Origin: Chloroflexi bacterium TSY
Lineage (GTDB): Bacteria > Chloroflexota > Anaerolineae > Caldilineales > Caldilineaceae
Assembly: GCA_019217005.1 (NCBI GenBank)
Contig: JAHBNG010000009.1
Location: forward strand, 124,001-188,000
Direction of reading: 5' to 3'
DNA: 64,000 bases
A model generated the notes under the pieces. It ran no database searches. It was given only the letters and a program-made list of their open reading frames with translations, and had not been told where the DNA came from. The position numbers were made by a program, and so were the translations under genes. Shown one piece after another: positions 18,683 to 28,732 of this stretch (position 1 is its first letter; every line of letters begins with the position of its first letter).

Positions 18683-19291
18683 CTAAGCGGCGCTCGTTCC
18701 GCGCGCTTCATCTCTATCTAGCTTCTGTTTTAGATCTAATAATACAGACCAGCGAGGATCGACAGTCTGCTCTAGTTCATCTTCAGACAAAGCCGGATTC
18801 GATTGTTTCGTTGTATCAATATCTAGATCGTAAGACTGAATTTGGCAAGTATCTAATCCTCCATCATCACAAGTTGGGTATAAAGGTAGCGCAAGCCAAA
18901 TGTTTTGACGTACAACCTCAACCAGTTTCAAAGTGTGTAGTTCATCTATAAGGAGAGCCTCATCCTCTAAGTCTGATTCTGTCCCTTCAAATTCATCTGG
19001 ATGAATATATCGACCTGTAGCAATATCTGTTAGGGGTCTGAAACTCTCTTCTAGTTTGAAGCGAACTGGAATCACAAATGGTTTTAGACAACGGTTGCAA
19101 GTTAATTGTGCCGCCGTGCTCAACTCGCCTCTTACCAAGATTCCACTATGTGTACGCAACAGCTGAACTGTTCCCACTAAAGGATTGAGTGCATTTAATT
19201 CTGGGTCAAGCTGGCTTATATCCTCCATTAATTCATAGGTGCGAGTTGCTCCGGTCGATTCTTTTAAAAGTTGCGCAACGTTAAAGTACAT
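18683..19291 (-). CDS. yceD: YceD family (DUF177) protein
   Basis: Family members accompany rpmF and affect 23S rRNA accumulation. The 202 residues carry the family's mid-protein cysteine pair CNRCLKPF (around residue 90) and an acidic following segment. After about residue 130 comes the DELHTLKLVEVVRQNIWLALPLYPTCDDG stretch with its conserved VRQNIWLALP. The tail is acidic and polar. The start is chosen at MYFNVAQLL. Identity rests on these motifs plus the position upstream of rpmF. Confidence 0.88.
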   Translation of the reverse strand: MYFNVAQLLKESTGATRTYELMEDISQLDPELNALNPLVGTVQLLRTHSGILVRGELSTAAQLTCNRCLKPFVIPVRFKLEESFRPLTDIATGRYIHPDEFEGTESDLEDEALLIDELHTLKLVEVVRQNIWLALPLYPTCDDGGLDTCQIQSYDLDIDTTKQSNPALSEDELEQTVDPRWSVLLDLKQKLDRDEARGTSAA

Positions 19292-19314
19292 ACTGGCCTC
19301 TTCAAAATACTAAG

Positions 19315-19464
19315 GGCTCTGTTAACATTTAAGAATAAAGTGCCTTGTCCTTTCAACACGAATCGTGTTGAAAAAGGATTTCTCTGAAGAGAGCTATGGC
19401 CGTGTACACTCGCTATGTGCTTGCAAAGCGCGTATTTGTCTCAATAAAAATGTTAACAGCTCCT
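19315..19464. repeat. Inverted-repeat element upstream of yceD
   Basis: GCTCTGTTAACATTT at the left is matched by AAATGTTAACAGCTCC at the right, about 150 bp apart. A second hairpin, TTTCAACACGA / TCGTGTTGAAA, lies inside (about 19355-19378). The whole 19292-19777 gap is otherwise without a gene; the yceD promoter should lie in it. Confidence 0.6.
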
Positions 19465-19777
19465 GGTAAATGAGGATAGCTCTTATAGCCAAAGGAATGA
19501 GAATTATAGGTTTTTCGTTTTAACCCTGTCAAAAAGTTGTCCCTGTCATAGACCCTTCTCGGCACCATGAAATACCCAACCAATATTAATGCACGCTATT
19601 TTTGCACGTTCCTTCAGCGTAACAGCCATATATGCAAGAAATAGCACATTGACTGACCGTTGGGTGAAAACTAGAGTTTGGTCTTTAATGAGATTGTTGA
19701 TAACTTTGGTGCCGCAAGAGGGTTTAATTCATGCGAGGTAAATCTTGGCTCTCGTTGGTAACGGAATCATCTTCTGC

Positions 19778-20218
19778 TTATTGACTAATTAACTGGATCC
19801 CATTATCCACTTGCTGCGTGATCGTTTTTAACTTTTCCGATAGATCTGCCAAAACTTGCTTGGCGTAGTCGTCGGCCTCAACAGACCGTTGCTGGGCTAT
19901 CGCTTGTGCCTCCGCAATAATGCGCTCTGCTTCCTGACGTGCCATCTTTACAAATGATTCCTCACTTAGCAACGTGTGTGCGCGAAGTTCAGCTTCGTGG
20001 ATGATGCGTTGGGCTTCAGTATGTGCTGCGGCGAGGATTTTGTCACGCTCCGCCAAAGTTCGCTCGCTTTCGCGTATAGAACTTGGTACGTTAATACGCA
20101 TTCGTTCGAGCAATTGCCCAAATTGAACCGCATCAACCATCCGGTAGCGCGACAGGGGCACATCCTTTCCTTGATTCAACATGTCTGACAATTGATCGAC
20201 AAGTTGTAAAATCGCCAT
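19778..20218 (-). CDS. DivIVA-like / coiled-coil ATPase-associated protein
   Basis: A 146-residue protein starting MAILQLVDQLSDMLNQGKDV behind a perfect GGAGG. Residues 1-55 are globular, with a SRYRMVDAVQFGQLLERMRI segment reminiscent of DivIVA-family N-termini. The rest is a long Ala/Glu/Gln-rich coiled coil with the EAQRIIHEAE and EAERIIAEA repeats seen in DivIVA-like and V-type ATPase E-like proteins. A role in cell-pole or envelope organisation is possible; no partner is encoded next to it. Confidence 0.65.
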   Translation of the reverse strand: MAILQLVDQLSDMLNQGKDVPLSRYRMVDAVQFGQLLERMRINVPSSIRESERTLAERDKILAAAHTEAQRIIHEAELRAHTLLSEESFVKMARQEAERIIAEAQAIAQQRSVEADDYAKQVLADLSEKLKTITQQVDNGIQLISQ

Positions 20219-20382
20219 AAGCCCCTCCAAGCTTTGTTCGTTTATTAAGTCATTTTGATAGAACCGACTGCATGACATTAATTTTGCTGTATATAATTCT
20301 GTAGATCTAGCGAAATCACCAACTTTGTTTAATTCTACAGATTCACCGATATCATTTTTAGTAGTATTTACGCCTATTTCTA

Positions 20383-21585
20383 CTAATGAGTTGGTAAAAA
20401 ATGAGCAAACACTTGATTTCCCATCATCAACCCTTTCAGTGTTAGTTGTACTTGATCTGAATCCATCATCAACAGATCCGAACTTCTGAGCAACTCTATT
20501 TCGTCAGCAAAAACAGTCTCCAGATTCTGTCCGTGCAAATGGCGAAAATGTTTAAGGGGTACACCTTCATGCAGGAGTCGTAATCCTAACATCATTGTTT
20601 CACCCATCGCCGTCTCGGGCATTAATTCTTCACAAAATTCAACGACGGATTCTCCTTGCTGGATGCGACGGATATAACCTGCAACGGGTTTTCGATTTCC
20701 CCATCGCCAATTTTTTGTCGAGTTGTTGTTTGAATTTTGCTGACGAAGGTGACTATGAGCGCCGGGACCAACCCCTATGTATTCTTGATTGCGCCAGTAG
20801 AACATATTGTGCTGACAAATAAGATCAGGGGTTTTGCTCCAGTTAGAAACCTCATACTGATAGTAACCTCCGTTGGCTAGCTGTTCCATCGCATACTCAT
20901 ATTGTTCTGCTGCGCTGTCTTCGTCGGGCGGCTGTACGACACCTGATTGGACCCAATGATTTAATGGTGTATTGGGTTCAACAATTAGGCTGTAAAGGCT
21001 CATATGTTCTGGGTCTAATGCAAATGCTTGTTCAAGCGAGTTTGCCCATCGCTCTAATGATTGATCTGGAAGGCCAAACATAAAGTCGAGATTAATATTT
21101 CGAAATCCCGCGTCGCGTGCAAAATCGAAGGCGTAATAGACATCGTCAACATTATGTATACGACCTAAGAATCGTAATTCATCTGGTTGAAGACTTTGTA
21201 CACCTATGCTTAAACGGTTGACTCCAAGCTCAATTAGCCCACGGAACTTTTCGCGGTCAACAGCCCCAGGATTGGCTTCGCACGTGACTTCGCAAGAGCT
21301 GTCAACTTGAAAACAATGATGAATTGTATCAAAAATTTGGGTGAGCTGGGAGACTGATAAAATAGTAGGTGTCCCTCCACCTAAATATATTGTTTGGATG
21401 AGACGTCCATCCAAGGGCTCTTGCCATTGTGCCAATTCCATCGATATAGCTTCTATCGTCTCATCAAAAAATCCTTCGAGACCAGCATAGGTGTTGAAAT
21501 CGCAGTAGGGACATTTTCTTTCACAAAAAGGTATGTGAATATAGAGTCCTATTAATGATCTATCTGTTTTCAAGTCGAAATCCAT
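20383..21585 (-). CDS. hemW: HemW-like radical SAM protein
   Basis: Member of the coproporphyrinogen III oxidase-like radical SAM group, of which HemW acts as a heme chaperone. With the start at [20 protein letters not shown], the 400-residue protein has the CxxxCxxC iron-sulfur motif as [14 protein letters not shown] follows, then the ANPG and [12 protein letters not shown] stretches, and a HemW-type C-terminal domain. HemN proper has an extra CxxCxxxC-final Cys arrangement that I do not see, so HemW is the better name. Its start overlaps the FHA gene by 26 bases. Confidence 0.9.
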   Translation of the reverse strand: MDFDLKTDRSLIGLYIHIPFCERKCPYCDFNTYAGLEGFFDETIEAISMELAQWQEPLDGRLIQTIYLGGGTPTILSVSQLTQIFDTIHHCFQVDSSCEVTCEANPGAVDREKFRGLIELGVNRLSIGVQSLQPDELRFLGRIHNVDDVYYAFDFARDAGFRNINLDFMFGLPDQSLERWANSLEQAFALDPEHMSLYSLIVEPNTPLNHWVQSGVVQPPDEDSAAEQYEYAMEQLANGGYYQYEVSNWSKTPDLICQHNMFYWRNQEYIGVGPGAHSHLRQQNSNNNSTKNWRWGNRKPVAGYIRRIQQGESVVEFCEELMPETAMGETMMLGLRLLHEGVPLKHFRHLHGQNLETVFADEIELLRSSDLLMMDSDQVQLTLKGLMMGNQVFAHFLPTH

Positions 21586-22264
21586 GACCCCGAACGGTAA
21601 TGATGTATCGAAACTCTTCGTCAAACTCGGCGATCCGTTCACGCAATCGACGTACCAGAGCGTCAATTGCCTGCTCGCTAACGCCTTCGCCACTCGCTTC
21701 AGGCCAGACAACATTGACGATTTGTTCGCGCGTTACGACCCCTCCGCCGGAATGCCAAAGAGCATCAAGTAAGCGGTATTGATGAAGACTTAAGGGAGGA
21801 TCAATCAGATGACCGTTGATCCAAATCTGACGGGTTTCATTGTCAAGCCGTAAACCCGTTTTGTCACTATCAAAAGTAAGAGGTGCCGTTGCCCCAGCGT
21901 CCACAAATGCTAGTTTGAATCGTAATGCTATCTGCAGTTCGTCTCCATCTTCTAGCGGTGCAGCTGATTGTACCTCTTGCCCGTTAATGTGGGTACCATT
22001 TTTACTTCCTAGATCTTCGACTAGGTATTGATCACTTTGCCAGACCACACGAGCATGAAAGCGGCTGACCTGACGATCTGCCAAAGAAATATCACATTCA
22101 TCGCTTCGACCGATGGTCAATGGTCGAGTGTGACTAAGTGGCCAACGCCTTCCTGTTTCGCCACCACTCTGCAAAACGAGCATTGCGCTTTCAACGCTCA
22201 TTGTTCTGGGATTTATCTGTGCAACATCCTGTGTAGGTTCGATACTGAGCGACTCTGTAGACAT
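21560..22264 (-). CDS. FHA domain fused to OmpR-type winged helix
   Basis: A 234-residue two-domain protein. Residues about 40-125 form a forkhead-associated fold: [17 protein letters not shown] and [10 protein letters not shown] are the phosphothreonine-binding signature. Residues about 140-234 form a transcriptional-regulator C-terminal winged helix ([13 protein letters not shown] ... RRLRERI ... [12 protein letters not shown]). There is no receiver domain. A divergently encoded Ser/Thr kinase lies 460 bases away, and FHA domains read Thr phosphorylation, so a kinase-to-promoter signalling pair is a fair inference. DNA targets are unknown. Confidence 0.9.
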   Translation of the reverse strand: MSTESLSIEPTQDVAQINPRTMSVESAMLVLQSGGETGRRWPLSHTRPLTIGRSDECDISLADRQVSRFHARVVWQSDQYLVEDLGSKNGTHINGQEVQSAAPLEDGDELQIALRFKLAFVDAGATAPLTFDSDKTGLRLDNETRQIWINGHLIDPPLSLHQYRLLDALWHSGGGVVTREQIVNVVWPEASGEGVSEQAIDALVRRLRERIAEFDEEFRYIITVRGHGFRLENR

Positions 22265-22726
22265 TCAATCCCTCTATTTTCTCAACATGATTCAATTGAC
22301 AGAACTAATCAGTTGATCGATAATAACACAATTTCAAACGGACTCTGATAGTATTCAGAAATTCATGAATCAATTGTTTTGTTTATATTTTTTCGTATCT
22401 TGTTTTGATCGTAAGTTGAGGGCAAGTGATGGAGTCTAGTCGAAACTGAATATCTTTAGTATCAGATATGATCCATCGCTTACCTCTGCAGTCATAATTT
22501 TTCTTGAATGTAGGAGAACTAGTAAATCATTTTTGATTGATTGCTGCAAAAATGAGATAGGCTGATTCTACATAATTGAAGAAACCGAGTAGACAAATAA
22601 AAATTTGAGAGTGTAGCGTACAGCAAGCAAACTCATATCCATGTATAATTTCAGGCATGAGCGTGTGAATGTAGTGATTATACCGAAAAATAGATCACAA
22701 GGAAAATGGGGGTTGAGACGTAGTTC
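22265..22726. promoter_or_regulatory. Divergent promoter region between FHA regulator and kinase
   Basis: About 460 A+T-rich bases without a gene. Divergent start sites on both sides mean that promoters for both genes lie here. No strong inverted repeat or textbook -35/-10 pair could be fixed by eye. Confidence 0.5.
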
Positions 22727-23740
22727 GTGCAAACGATTTTAGAACCCGGGACAACACTGCGCGACCGATACGAGATTAGTGAACTTGTCGGCCAAGGCGG
22801 AGGTGGAGCCGTTTATAAAGCGACCGACCAGCGGCTCGAGGGTCGAATCTGCGCGATTAAGGAAAACGTACCTCTGATCAATGCTCAAACATCAGATGAA
22901 CTGGAGAAGATGGCAGAGCAATTTCGGGCAGAGGCAAGCATCCTCGCCAGGCTTGATCATCCAAATTTACCCAAGGTATCAGATTATTTCTCGATCGATG
23001 GACGCGAATATCTAGTCATGGATTATGTGTCCGGCCGCGATTTACAAGAAATCATTCGCCAAGCACAACGCCGAGGTGAAAAGCTTAAAGAATCGGAAGT
23101 ATTGGGTTGGGCCATGCAGTTGTTAGATGCAATTGAGTATTTGCATAGCCAAGATCCGCCTGTTTTGCACAAAGACATCAAACCTGCCAATATCAAAGTC
23201 ACCCCTCATGGTATTATTAAGCTTGTCGATTTTGGTCTAGTCAAGTTCCTACAAGACGATGATAGTCGCACAGTAACAGTCATTCAAGGGCGAGGAACTG
23301 CCGCGTATACGCCTTTAGAACAATATGGCAGTGGTACCGGCTTTACAGACACCCGCAGCGACATCTATAGTTTTGCTGCAACTCTTTATCATCTATTAGC
23401 GGGTGACCCACCCATAGATGCCAAAGAGCGTTTTTTGCATCCAGGCAGCCTTGTCTCTCTGCGGCAGATCAACCCATCAATTTCTCCGCGCGTTGAGCGT
23501 TCAATTTTCCAAGGGCTTTCGATGCATCCCAATGAACGACCATCAAGTGCGCGTTCAATGCGAGATCTGTTGGTCGGCTCGAAAATGCCACTTCCCCCTG
23601 CCACTGTGACAATCGAAAATCCAACTAAGGGATGGCTAACGATAATAAAGGAGAATCTAGTACTCGTTGGTGCAGCGGCAGCCCTCTTAGTGATAGCGAC
23701 TATCCTCAGCGTCTTTCCTCCCCAATTTACAGTCCCATAG
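22727..23740 (+). CDS. Membrane-anchored Ser/Thr protein kinase
   Basis: Eukaryotic-type (PknB-like) kinase of 337 residues with a GTG start and a GGGGG-rich ribosome site. The glycine loop is [11 protein letters not shown] near residue 21, and the lysine is in CAIKEN. The catalytic loop is [12 protein letters not shown] (HxD as HKD, not HRD), the Mg motif DFGLVKF, and [14 protein letters not shown] serves as activation/P+1 segment. A single transmembrane helix of Ala, Leu, Val and Ile near residue 310 ends the protein, with almost no extracellular part. HKD in place of HRD marks it as a non-RD-type kinase. Confidence 0.93.
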   Translation: MQTILEPGTTLRDRYEISELVGQGGGGAVYKATDQRLEGRICAIKENVPLINAQTSDELEKMAEQFRAEASILARLDHPNLPKVSDYFSIDGREYLVMDYVSGRDLQEIIRQAQRRGEKLKESEVLGWAMQLLDAIEYLHSQDPPVLHKDIKPANIKVTPHGIIKLVDFGLVKFLQDDDSRTVTVIQGRGTAAYTPLEQYGSGTGFTDTRSDIYSFAATLYHLLAGDPPIDAKERFLHPGSLVSLRQINPSISPRVERSIFQGLSMHPNERPSSARSMRDLLVGSKMPLPPATVTIENPTKGWLTIIKENLVLVGAAAALLVIATILSVFPPQFTVP

Positions 23741-23780
23741 GATAAGAATCAAATAGTCGTAGAAATTGAGGCATAAAACT

Positions 23781-24734
23781 ATGAATACAGTTGTCCAATC
23801 TTCGACCAAATCGGTGACAATTGGACCTGAGTATCCTTTTGTTACAATTGGAGAAAGGATTAATCCGACAAACCGTAAACGGCTCGAAGCCGAAATGCTT
23901 GCCGGTGATCTTCGCCGTGTGGAGCGTGATGCGCTTGCCCAAGTTCAAGCAGGTGCACACATTTTGGATGTCAATGTTGGCGTCACGAGCGTCGAACCCG
24001 ATAAGACTGAACCGGAATTGATGGTCCAATGTATAGAATTAGTCCAATCCATCACCGATTTGCCTCTTTGTATTGATAGCAGCGTTGTGCCGGCGCTCAT
24101 AGCCGGTTTAAAGGTTGCAAAAGGGCGTCCCATTCTTAATAGCGTAACTGGTGAAGAAGAGCGACTCGAAGCAATTTTGCCTGTTGTTGCTGAATATAAG
24201 GTTCCTGTCATTGCAATCAGTAATGATGAGGAGGGTATTAGCTATGATCCAACTGTACGTTTTGCTGTAGCGAAGAAAATTGTAGAACGAGCTGTTCATT
24301 ATGGCATTCCGCGTGAGGATGTGATTATCGATCCTCTGGCCATGCCAGTTGGTGCTGTACGAACCGCTGGTATCGATCTCTTTAATATTGTGCGGATGGT
24401 GCGCGATGAATTGGGCTGCAATACAGTTTGTGGTGCAAGCAATATTAGCTTTGGTTTGCCGACACGTAACGTGATCAATAGCGCCTTTATTACGATGGCG
24501 ATCGGTGCAGGGATGACGAGCGCAATCGTAAACGTCCTTGAATCAGAAGTACGCCACTCTATTTATGCTGCGGATGTTCTAATGGGGCAAGATGAGGATT
24601 GTATACGCTACTTGACCGCTATGCGTCAAGAAGCCGCCAAAACGACTGATGGTCAAAAAATGGATGCAGGTCGAGATCGTCGGGCCGCTCGCGAAGCTCG
24701 CCGTGCTGCTCGTGAAGCTCGTCAAACTAGGTGA
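23781..24734 (+). CDS. Methyltetrahydrofolate:corrinoid methyltransferase-like protein
   Basis: A pterin-binding TIM barrel like AcsE or the folate domain of MetH. The 317 residues include GERINPTNRKRL near residue 26, DVNVGV, CIDSS, LNSVTGEEERL and the DPLAMPVG and GASNISFGLPTR segments, all in the expected barrel order. The C-terminus ends in an unusual basic run with repeated RAAREAR units, which may bind nucleic acid or membranes. I see no corrinoid protein or acetyl-CoA synthase gene beside it, so the methyl acceptor is unknown. The start at MNTVVQSSTK is preferred over an earlier ATG. Confidence 0.85.
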   Translation: MNTVVQSSTKSVTIGPEYPFVTIGERINPTNRKRLEAEMLAGDLRRVERDALAQVQAGAHILDVNVGVTSVEPDKTEPELMVQCIELVQSITDLPLCIDSSVVPALIAGLKVAKGRPILNSVTGEEERLEAILPVVAEYKVPVIAISNDEEGISYDPTVRFAVAKKIVERAVHYGIPREDVIIDPLAMPVGAVRTAGIDLFNIVRMVRDELGCNTVCGASNISFGLPTRNVINSAFITMAIGAGMTSAIVNVLESEVRHSIYAADVLMGQDEDCIRYLTAMRQEAAKTTDGQKMDAGRDRRAAREARRAAREARQTR

Positions 24735-26331
24735 TGCGAATTTAAAGCACACGCGGTCTCGCTACTGCCGGAATGGAGTAAAGATATTAGGTAAAAATAA
24801 ATCTGTTTGTTCTTTACTTTCTGGTAAAGGCTTGAGTGACAAAGGGCAAACCGAAAGGGGCGGAAAAAAGAATCCACCCTGAAAAAACGGGATAAAATGT
24901 AAAAATAGTGCTCGGCTAGTTTAAGCAGCGGCATTGAGGCGGCGATGAGCGAGAACGCCTTTAGGGAAATGGTGTGAAACCGAGGCCTTTTCCGAAAGTC
25001 AGGGTCGAGTTGGTCAGGAGTTGGAAAAGAGCACTCGAGAGAACACGGCGCAGCCTGCCGGGAGTGGATTGAGGCTCTCGATCCCAGTAGCCAGTCGGTA
25101 TGGGAGGAAGAGAAGCGGCTAAATGGGAAAGAAGATTGCCAGCAAGCAGCCCCAGTTCAGGTAAGCGGAAACAAGCCTCATCGGCATGAACAAATTGACG
25201 ATGTAAGCCAATCATCTGCTTGGAAGCCAAGGGGGGATGTTCAACAGGCCAGCGTTCCAGGTAGACAAGATAAATGGTTTCAGGCTGCAAAGTCATAACG
25301 GTCGCCAAAACCAAAGGTGTGTTGTAGGCCGGATCCTGAATGACGTAAATCGAGTAGGTACGGTTGGCTGTATCCACCTTGGTTGTTCTGGGGACGAGAT
25401 TGTGCCATGCTTGATAGCAAATCAGGCGACCACTATAGAAAGCGACCAGACGAGTCCGGAGTTGTAGCCTCGAGTCGCTTTCCCTTATAGCTGCGAGAGC
25501 GGTCGCACAATATCACCATATTCAGGTGGTCTGCCTTTTTCTTTGCGTTTGGGGAACTCATTGCGGCGCACTGTGCAGTTAATGGCTTCCCGCAGGACAA
25601 ATCGGTCGATGCCGCTTTCTAGCATTTCTCTGATTGTAAACCCGGCATCGACCACCGCCACTTCGTCTGACTCCAGTGATTTCTTCGTCTCTTTCAGCAG
25701 CTTTTCCGAAACTCACTTTCCTTTGTTCCAACCGTGCATCTCATGATTGCCTTGAGCAGTGGCACTCGCTTCCCGCCTATCTCCCCCGAGCTTATCATCA
25801 CTCCAAAGATGAGCGCGGGCAATGCCCGACGAGCCGTTGAGTTATAGAGTCGGTTCACTTTCCCTTGCAGCTTCGGTCGCCAGAACCCTGTGATATCTAT
25901 GCTTTTCACTCGGTACCCTTCTAACTTTTTTGCCTCCCATTCCCCTTTCCACTTCTTCTTGCCACGACCCCAGCAGACTCAGTAGATCCAAATTTCAGGT
26001 TTTGAGAGAGAATTCTGGCTAAACAGTTGACATAAATACAAATTTGCCGGTCGATATCTAGTTTTTGCGTTAGATTTGGGCGATTTTCAGATATGAAATA
26101 GGTTGTTTTCTGTAACCGAAATCTGAATAAATGACTCCAAAATCCCTGCAATCTCGACTGAAAATAGCCAAAAACGCCAAATTTGGATCTGCCCTGAAAA
26201 AAAGGGCAGCAAGAGAAGAGAGAGAGGGGTTAAAGGCCGCGTTGAATAAGAAGCGGGTCCAAGTTGACCCGCCAGAGTGGGTGGCGTCGTTGCCTGTGCC
26301 CAACGCAAATCAGTTGTAGTGAGCACCGTAC

Positions 26332-27557
26332 TTAGGCGGTCGGTGCCAAGAAAACCTTGAAGCCGAGGGACTCGAGGGTTTTGAGTGCGCCGGCCTTGTG
26401 CATGCTCCTTGCGTCGTTTGAGAAAGAAGTCGCCGCCGAGTTCTTCAAAGACGGCATCGGGCTTGTCGATGAGATGATAGACGATGGTCAAGATGGAATG
26501 GGCCACGGCAATAGCTGCCCGCTTGGCTCCGCGTCGTGCCTTGAGACGGTGGAACTGTGCGGCGAGATAGGTGTCCTTGGTGCGAGAGGCGGCCCAAGCC
26601 GCTTCAACGAGGGCGGTGACTAACCATTTCTGGCCCTTTCGTCGGCGACCACTCTTGCGTTTGCCCGCCGATTCGTTGTTGCCAGGACAGACACAAGCCC
26701 AGGAGGCCAGTTTCTTAGCTGAGGGCCAGCTTTCGACCGAGGACCGATCTCCGCCAGAATTATCTCGGCGACGACTCGCCCCACACCGGGAATGGCATCT
26801 AGGCGTGCGATGAGGTCAGCATGCGGAGCCATGAGGACCCCAATCTGTTGATTGAGGGCATCAATGCGTACATTCAGGTGATCGAGATGATGCAGAACTT
26901 CTTGCAGCATAAAACGATGATGAGGACGGACCAGTCCCGTCAACGCATCAACCAACTGGGGAATCTTGGCCCGCAGCCGCTTTTGTGCCAAGTCAGCCAT
27001 GGCTTCTGGGTCCATCTCATCTGCAATCAGGGCCTCGATCATCTGGCGTGCCGATACACCTTGGATGCTCGTGACCACCGATCCCAACTTGACGTTGGCA
27101 TCTTCCAACACCTTATGCAGGCGATTGACTGCCGCACTCTTCTCTTGCAAGAGACGCGTCCGATAGCGCGTCAGGTCTCGCAAGTCCCTTTGCTCCACAT
27201 CTGGAATGAAACTGCGCTCCAGCAGTCCATAACTCATCAGTTTCGTGATCCAGGCCGCATCGCTCTCATCCGTCTTGCGACCAGGCACCTGTGCCAGATG
27301 GCGGGCATTCACAATCCAGACCTCAAAATGCTCATGCAACACATTGTAGATCGGTTTCCAATACACTCCCGTACTCTCCATCGCCACATGCGTGATCCCA
27401 TACGACGACAGCCACGACCTCAACCCCTCCAACTCGACCGTCGTTGTCCCAAATCGCTTGCGCACCTGCTCCATCCTCCTGATTCATCTACCACACACGC
27501 CACTACCATCCGCTTGTGAACATCCAGGCCGCTGCACTTCGGAAACATCACTTCCAT
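26332..27557 (-). pseudogene. IS110 family recombinase, three frameshifts
   Basis: The RuvC-like DEDD domain is visible as GLDVHK, AMESTGVYWKP and KTDESDAAW. The C-terminal domain has IPGVGRVVAEIILAEIG, ASWACVCPGNN and ESAGKRKSG with the candidate catalytic serine. The protein would end LKTLESLGFKVFLAPTA at a stop at 26332-26334. One-base frame breaks lie near 27479 (GGAGG), near 26755 (after AEIG) and near 26390. If they are real, the copy is dead; if they are consensus errors, it is intact. The start follows AAAGGAAAG at 27557. Confidence 0.9.
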
Positions 27558-27589
27558 CTTCCTTTCCTTTCGCAGCCGCTTATGTACCC

Positions 27590-27760
27590 GATTGTGAGCA
27601 CAGTCTGCCCTGCGTGTTTCGTCCCGAGGAACGTCCACATCCCGTGGTGCGTCGGTGTACACCAATCTAGCTACTGAGCGTTCTTTACTTGACCACGGAC
27701 CTTTCCCGATTTCTGTTCGGCGGCTGCCACCACACTTTAACACATTTTTCATCCCCTGTT
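27590..27760 (-). ncRNA. Candidate bridge RNA of the IS110-type element
   Basis: Read on the minus strand upstream of the recombinase, CCGTGGT (27698-27692) pairs with ACCACGG (27648-27642), enclosing a loop. In that loop CTCAGTAG (27678-27671) equals the insertion target across the junction (27791-27784). Further along, CAGGGCAGA (27612-27604) equals the element's own terminus plus core (26196-26188). Their order (target match first, donor match second) and strand are as published for IS621-type bridge RNAs. The right-hand guides are weak: UUGG in CTAGATTGG could pair with CCAA of the right target, and no good right donor match was found. The boundaries are approximate. Confidence 0.6.
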
Positions 27761-28298
27761 GTGTTGGCTCACCGCATGTTTATCTACTGAGACTTGTGAT
27801 ATCCCATGATCCATATCGAAAGCTCCACCAGCTTCGCCGGAGCTCCTCATCTTCAAACCCGCTTTCTTTCAATGCGCTATGGATTGCTCCTCGACTTTTC
27901 AGAAACGACCCATTCAGCATTGCCCACATCAGACGCATTACATTTACGTTTGTTCCCATCGGCGTTACTTGCAATACATTCATCAGTACTGCTATAGTTA
28001 TTTCTGGCGCGGTTAGCATTCCTTCCTCCTTTTTGGGTTCTCTACCTTTAGGATGAACTGCTAACCGCTTTTTGTCACATTTCTCACCTCATCTCTTTTC
28101 TTTTACCAGAAAGTAAAGTTGTTTGCGGTAGGTGGATTCGTCGAATTTGTTTGATTCATGCGAGTAAGTGCGACATGTATAAAGAAATTTTATTGATGAA
28201 TTTTGCGCAATTAATACATATCGTATTGACATGTGAAAATTTGCGCGAATGGAAATCCGACTGCTATAATCGAGCCACGTCAGCATTGGAACGCTATT

Positions 28299-28571
28299 AT
28301 GCATGAGCCACGTCTAAATGTAGGTTATTTAACACGACTTGTTTTACTGCTTATGCTTCTGCCCCTTGGGATTGGGGTTGCAGCTGATCTGATATTAGAT
28401 TTGACGCCATTTGTTACAATTGCCACAGGGATAATCTTTATTCCGGTGGCATCATTTTTCGTGACAAGGGCATCCCTTTCTGAGCTCAATAAAGTGATCC
28501 AAGCTGTGTCCCCCGATGATGTAAATAATGGAATTAGCGTAGAGCAAGTTAATTCAGATAAAGTTAACTAA
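28299..28571 (+). CDS. atpI: AtpI/AtpZ-like ATP synthase accessory membrane protein
   Basis: A 90-residue protein starting MHEPRLNVGYLTRLVLLLML with two hydrophobic helices (about residues 10-32 and 37-57), separated by LDLTP, and a polar C-terminus. Size, two-helix topology and position just upstream of atpB match AtpI-type assembly factors, which aid c-ring assembly or Mg transport. Sequence motifs in this family are weak, so the call rests on context. Confidence 0.65.
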   Translation: MHEPRLNVGYLTRLVLLLMLLPLGIGVAADLILDLTPFVTIATGIIFIPVASFFVTRASLSELNKVIQAVSPDDVNNGISVEQVNSDKVN

Positions 28572-28732
28572 CGTTTTGCAGCAACTGCCATGAATTAAAG
28601 TCACTGAAATTTTGTGCAATCTATTTTACGCTTGTTAAGAAGGTTGCATAGAGTTAACTTTCTATATAGTTAATTGGATGTGACGGGAAAGAATGCAAAC
28701 TTGCTGCCCATTTCCCAGAGAGGGAGCTGAGC

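Larger units (their letters stand above)
26191..27785 (-). mobile_element. IS110-type element inside the MITE
   Basis: A 1595 bp insertion within the MITE's right end. There are no terminal inverted repeats and no ordinary target duplication; only ATCT is shared at the two junctions (26187-26190 and 27782-27785). That is the IS110 family pattern, where a short core is exchanged. It encodes an IS110-type recombinase on the minus strand, with 228 noncoding bases upstream and 141 downstream. The long upstream segment points to the IS110 rather than the IS1111 subgroup. Confidence 0.9.
25980..27789. mobile_element. 215 bp MITE, copy 2, split by an IS110-type element
   Basis: The left 211 bases (25980-26190) and the last 4 bases (27786-27789, ACTG) together make exactly the 215 bp length of the other two copies. 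AGACT flanks it on both sides (25975-25979 and 27790-27794); the intact IS copy 2 has a single AGACT at the corresponding place. This shows a clean 5 bp target duplication. Confidence 0.92.
24921..28019 (-). pseudogene. Transposase of DDE IS copy 1, interrupted and frameshifted
   Basis: The N-terminal part (MLTAPEITIAVLM..., read down from 28019) and the rest (25974 down to the stop at 24921-24923) are separated by the MITE and IS110 insert. The second part also has frame breaks relative to copy 2, for instance in the A/T runs near 24990 and 25025. Catalytic-type residues can be placed as D in VKSIDITGFW, D in VAVVDAGFTI and E in WPVEHPPLASKQ. The IS family could not be assigned with confidence. 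The gene cannot make a full protein. Confidence 0.88.
24812..28118 (-). mobile_element. DDE insertion sequence, copy 1, carrying nested elements
   Basis: The ends are CTTTACTTTCTGGTAAA (24812 on) and its complement (to 28118), flanked by the 5 bp repeat TTGTT (24807-24811 and 28119-28123). The same IS occurs uninterrupted at 47960-49459. Here 25980-27789 is foreign: a 215 bp MITE (with AGACT duplicated around it) that itself contains an IS110-type element. Without that insert the IS is about 1492 bp against 1500 for copy 2; most differences are single-base losses in homopolymers. Both copies lie in the same orientation, 23 kb apart. Confidence 0.93.

Noticed and set aside
26821..27519. 232-codon open frame opposite the IS110 recombinase
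   Set aside because: It is the antisense shadow of a recognisable recombinase and has no similarity of its own.
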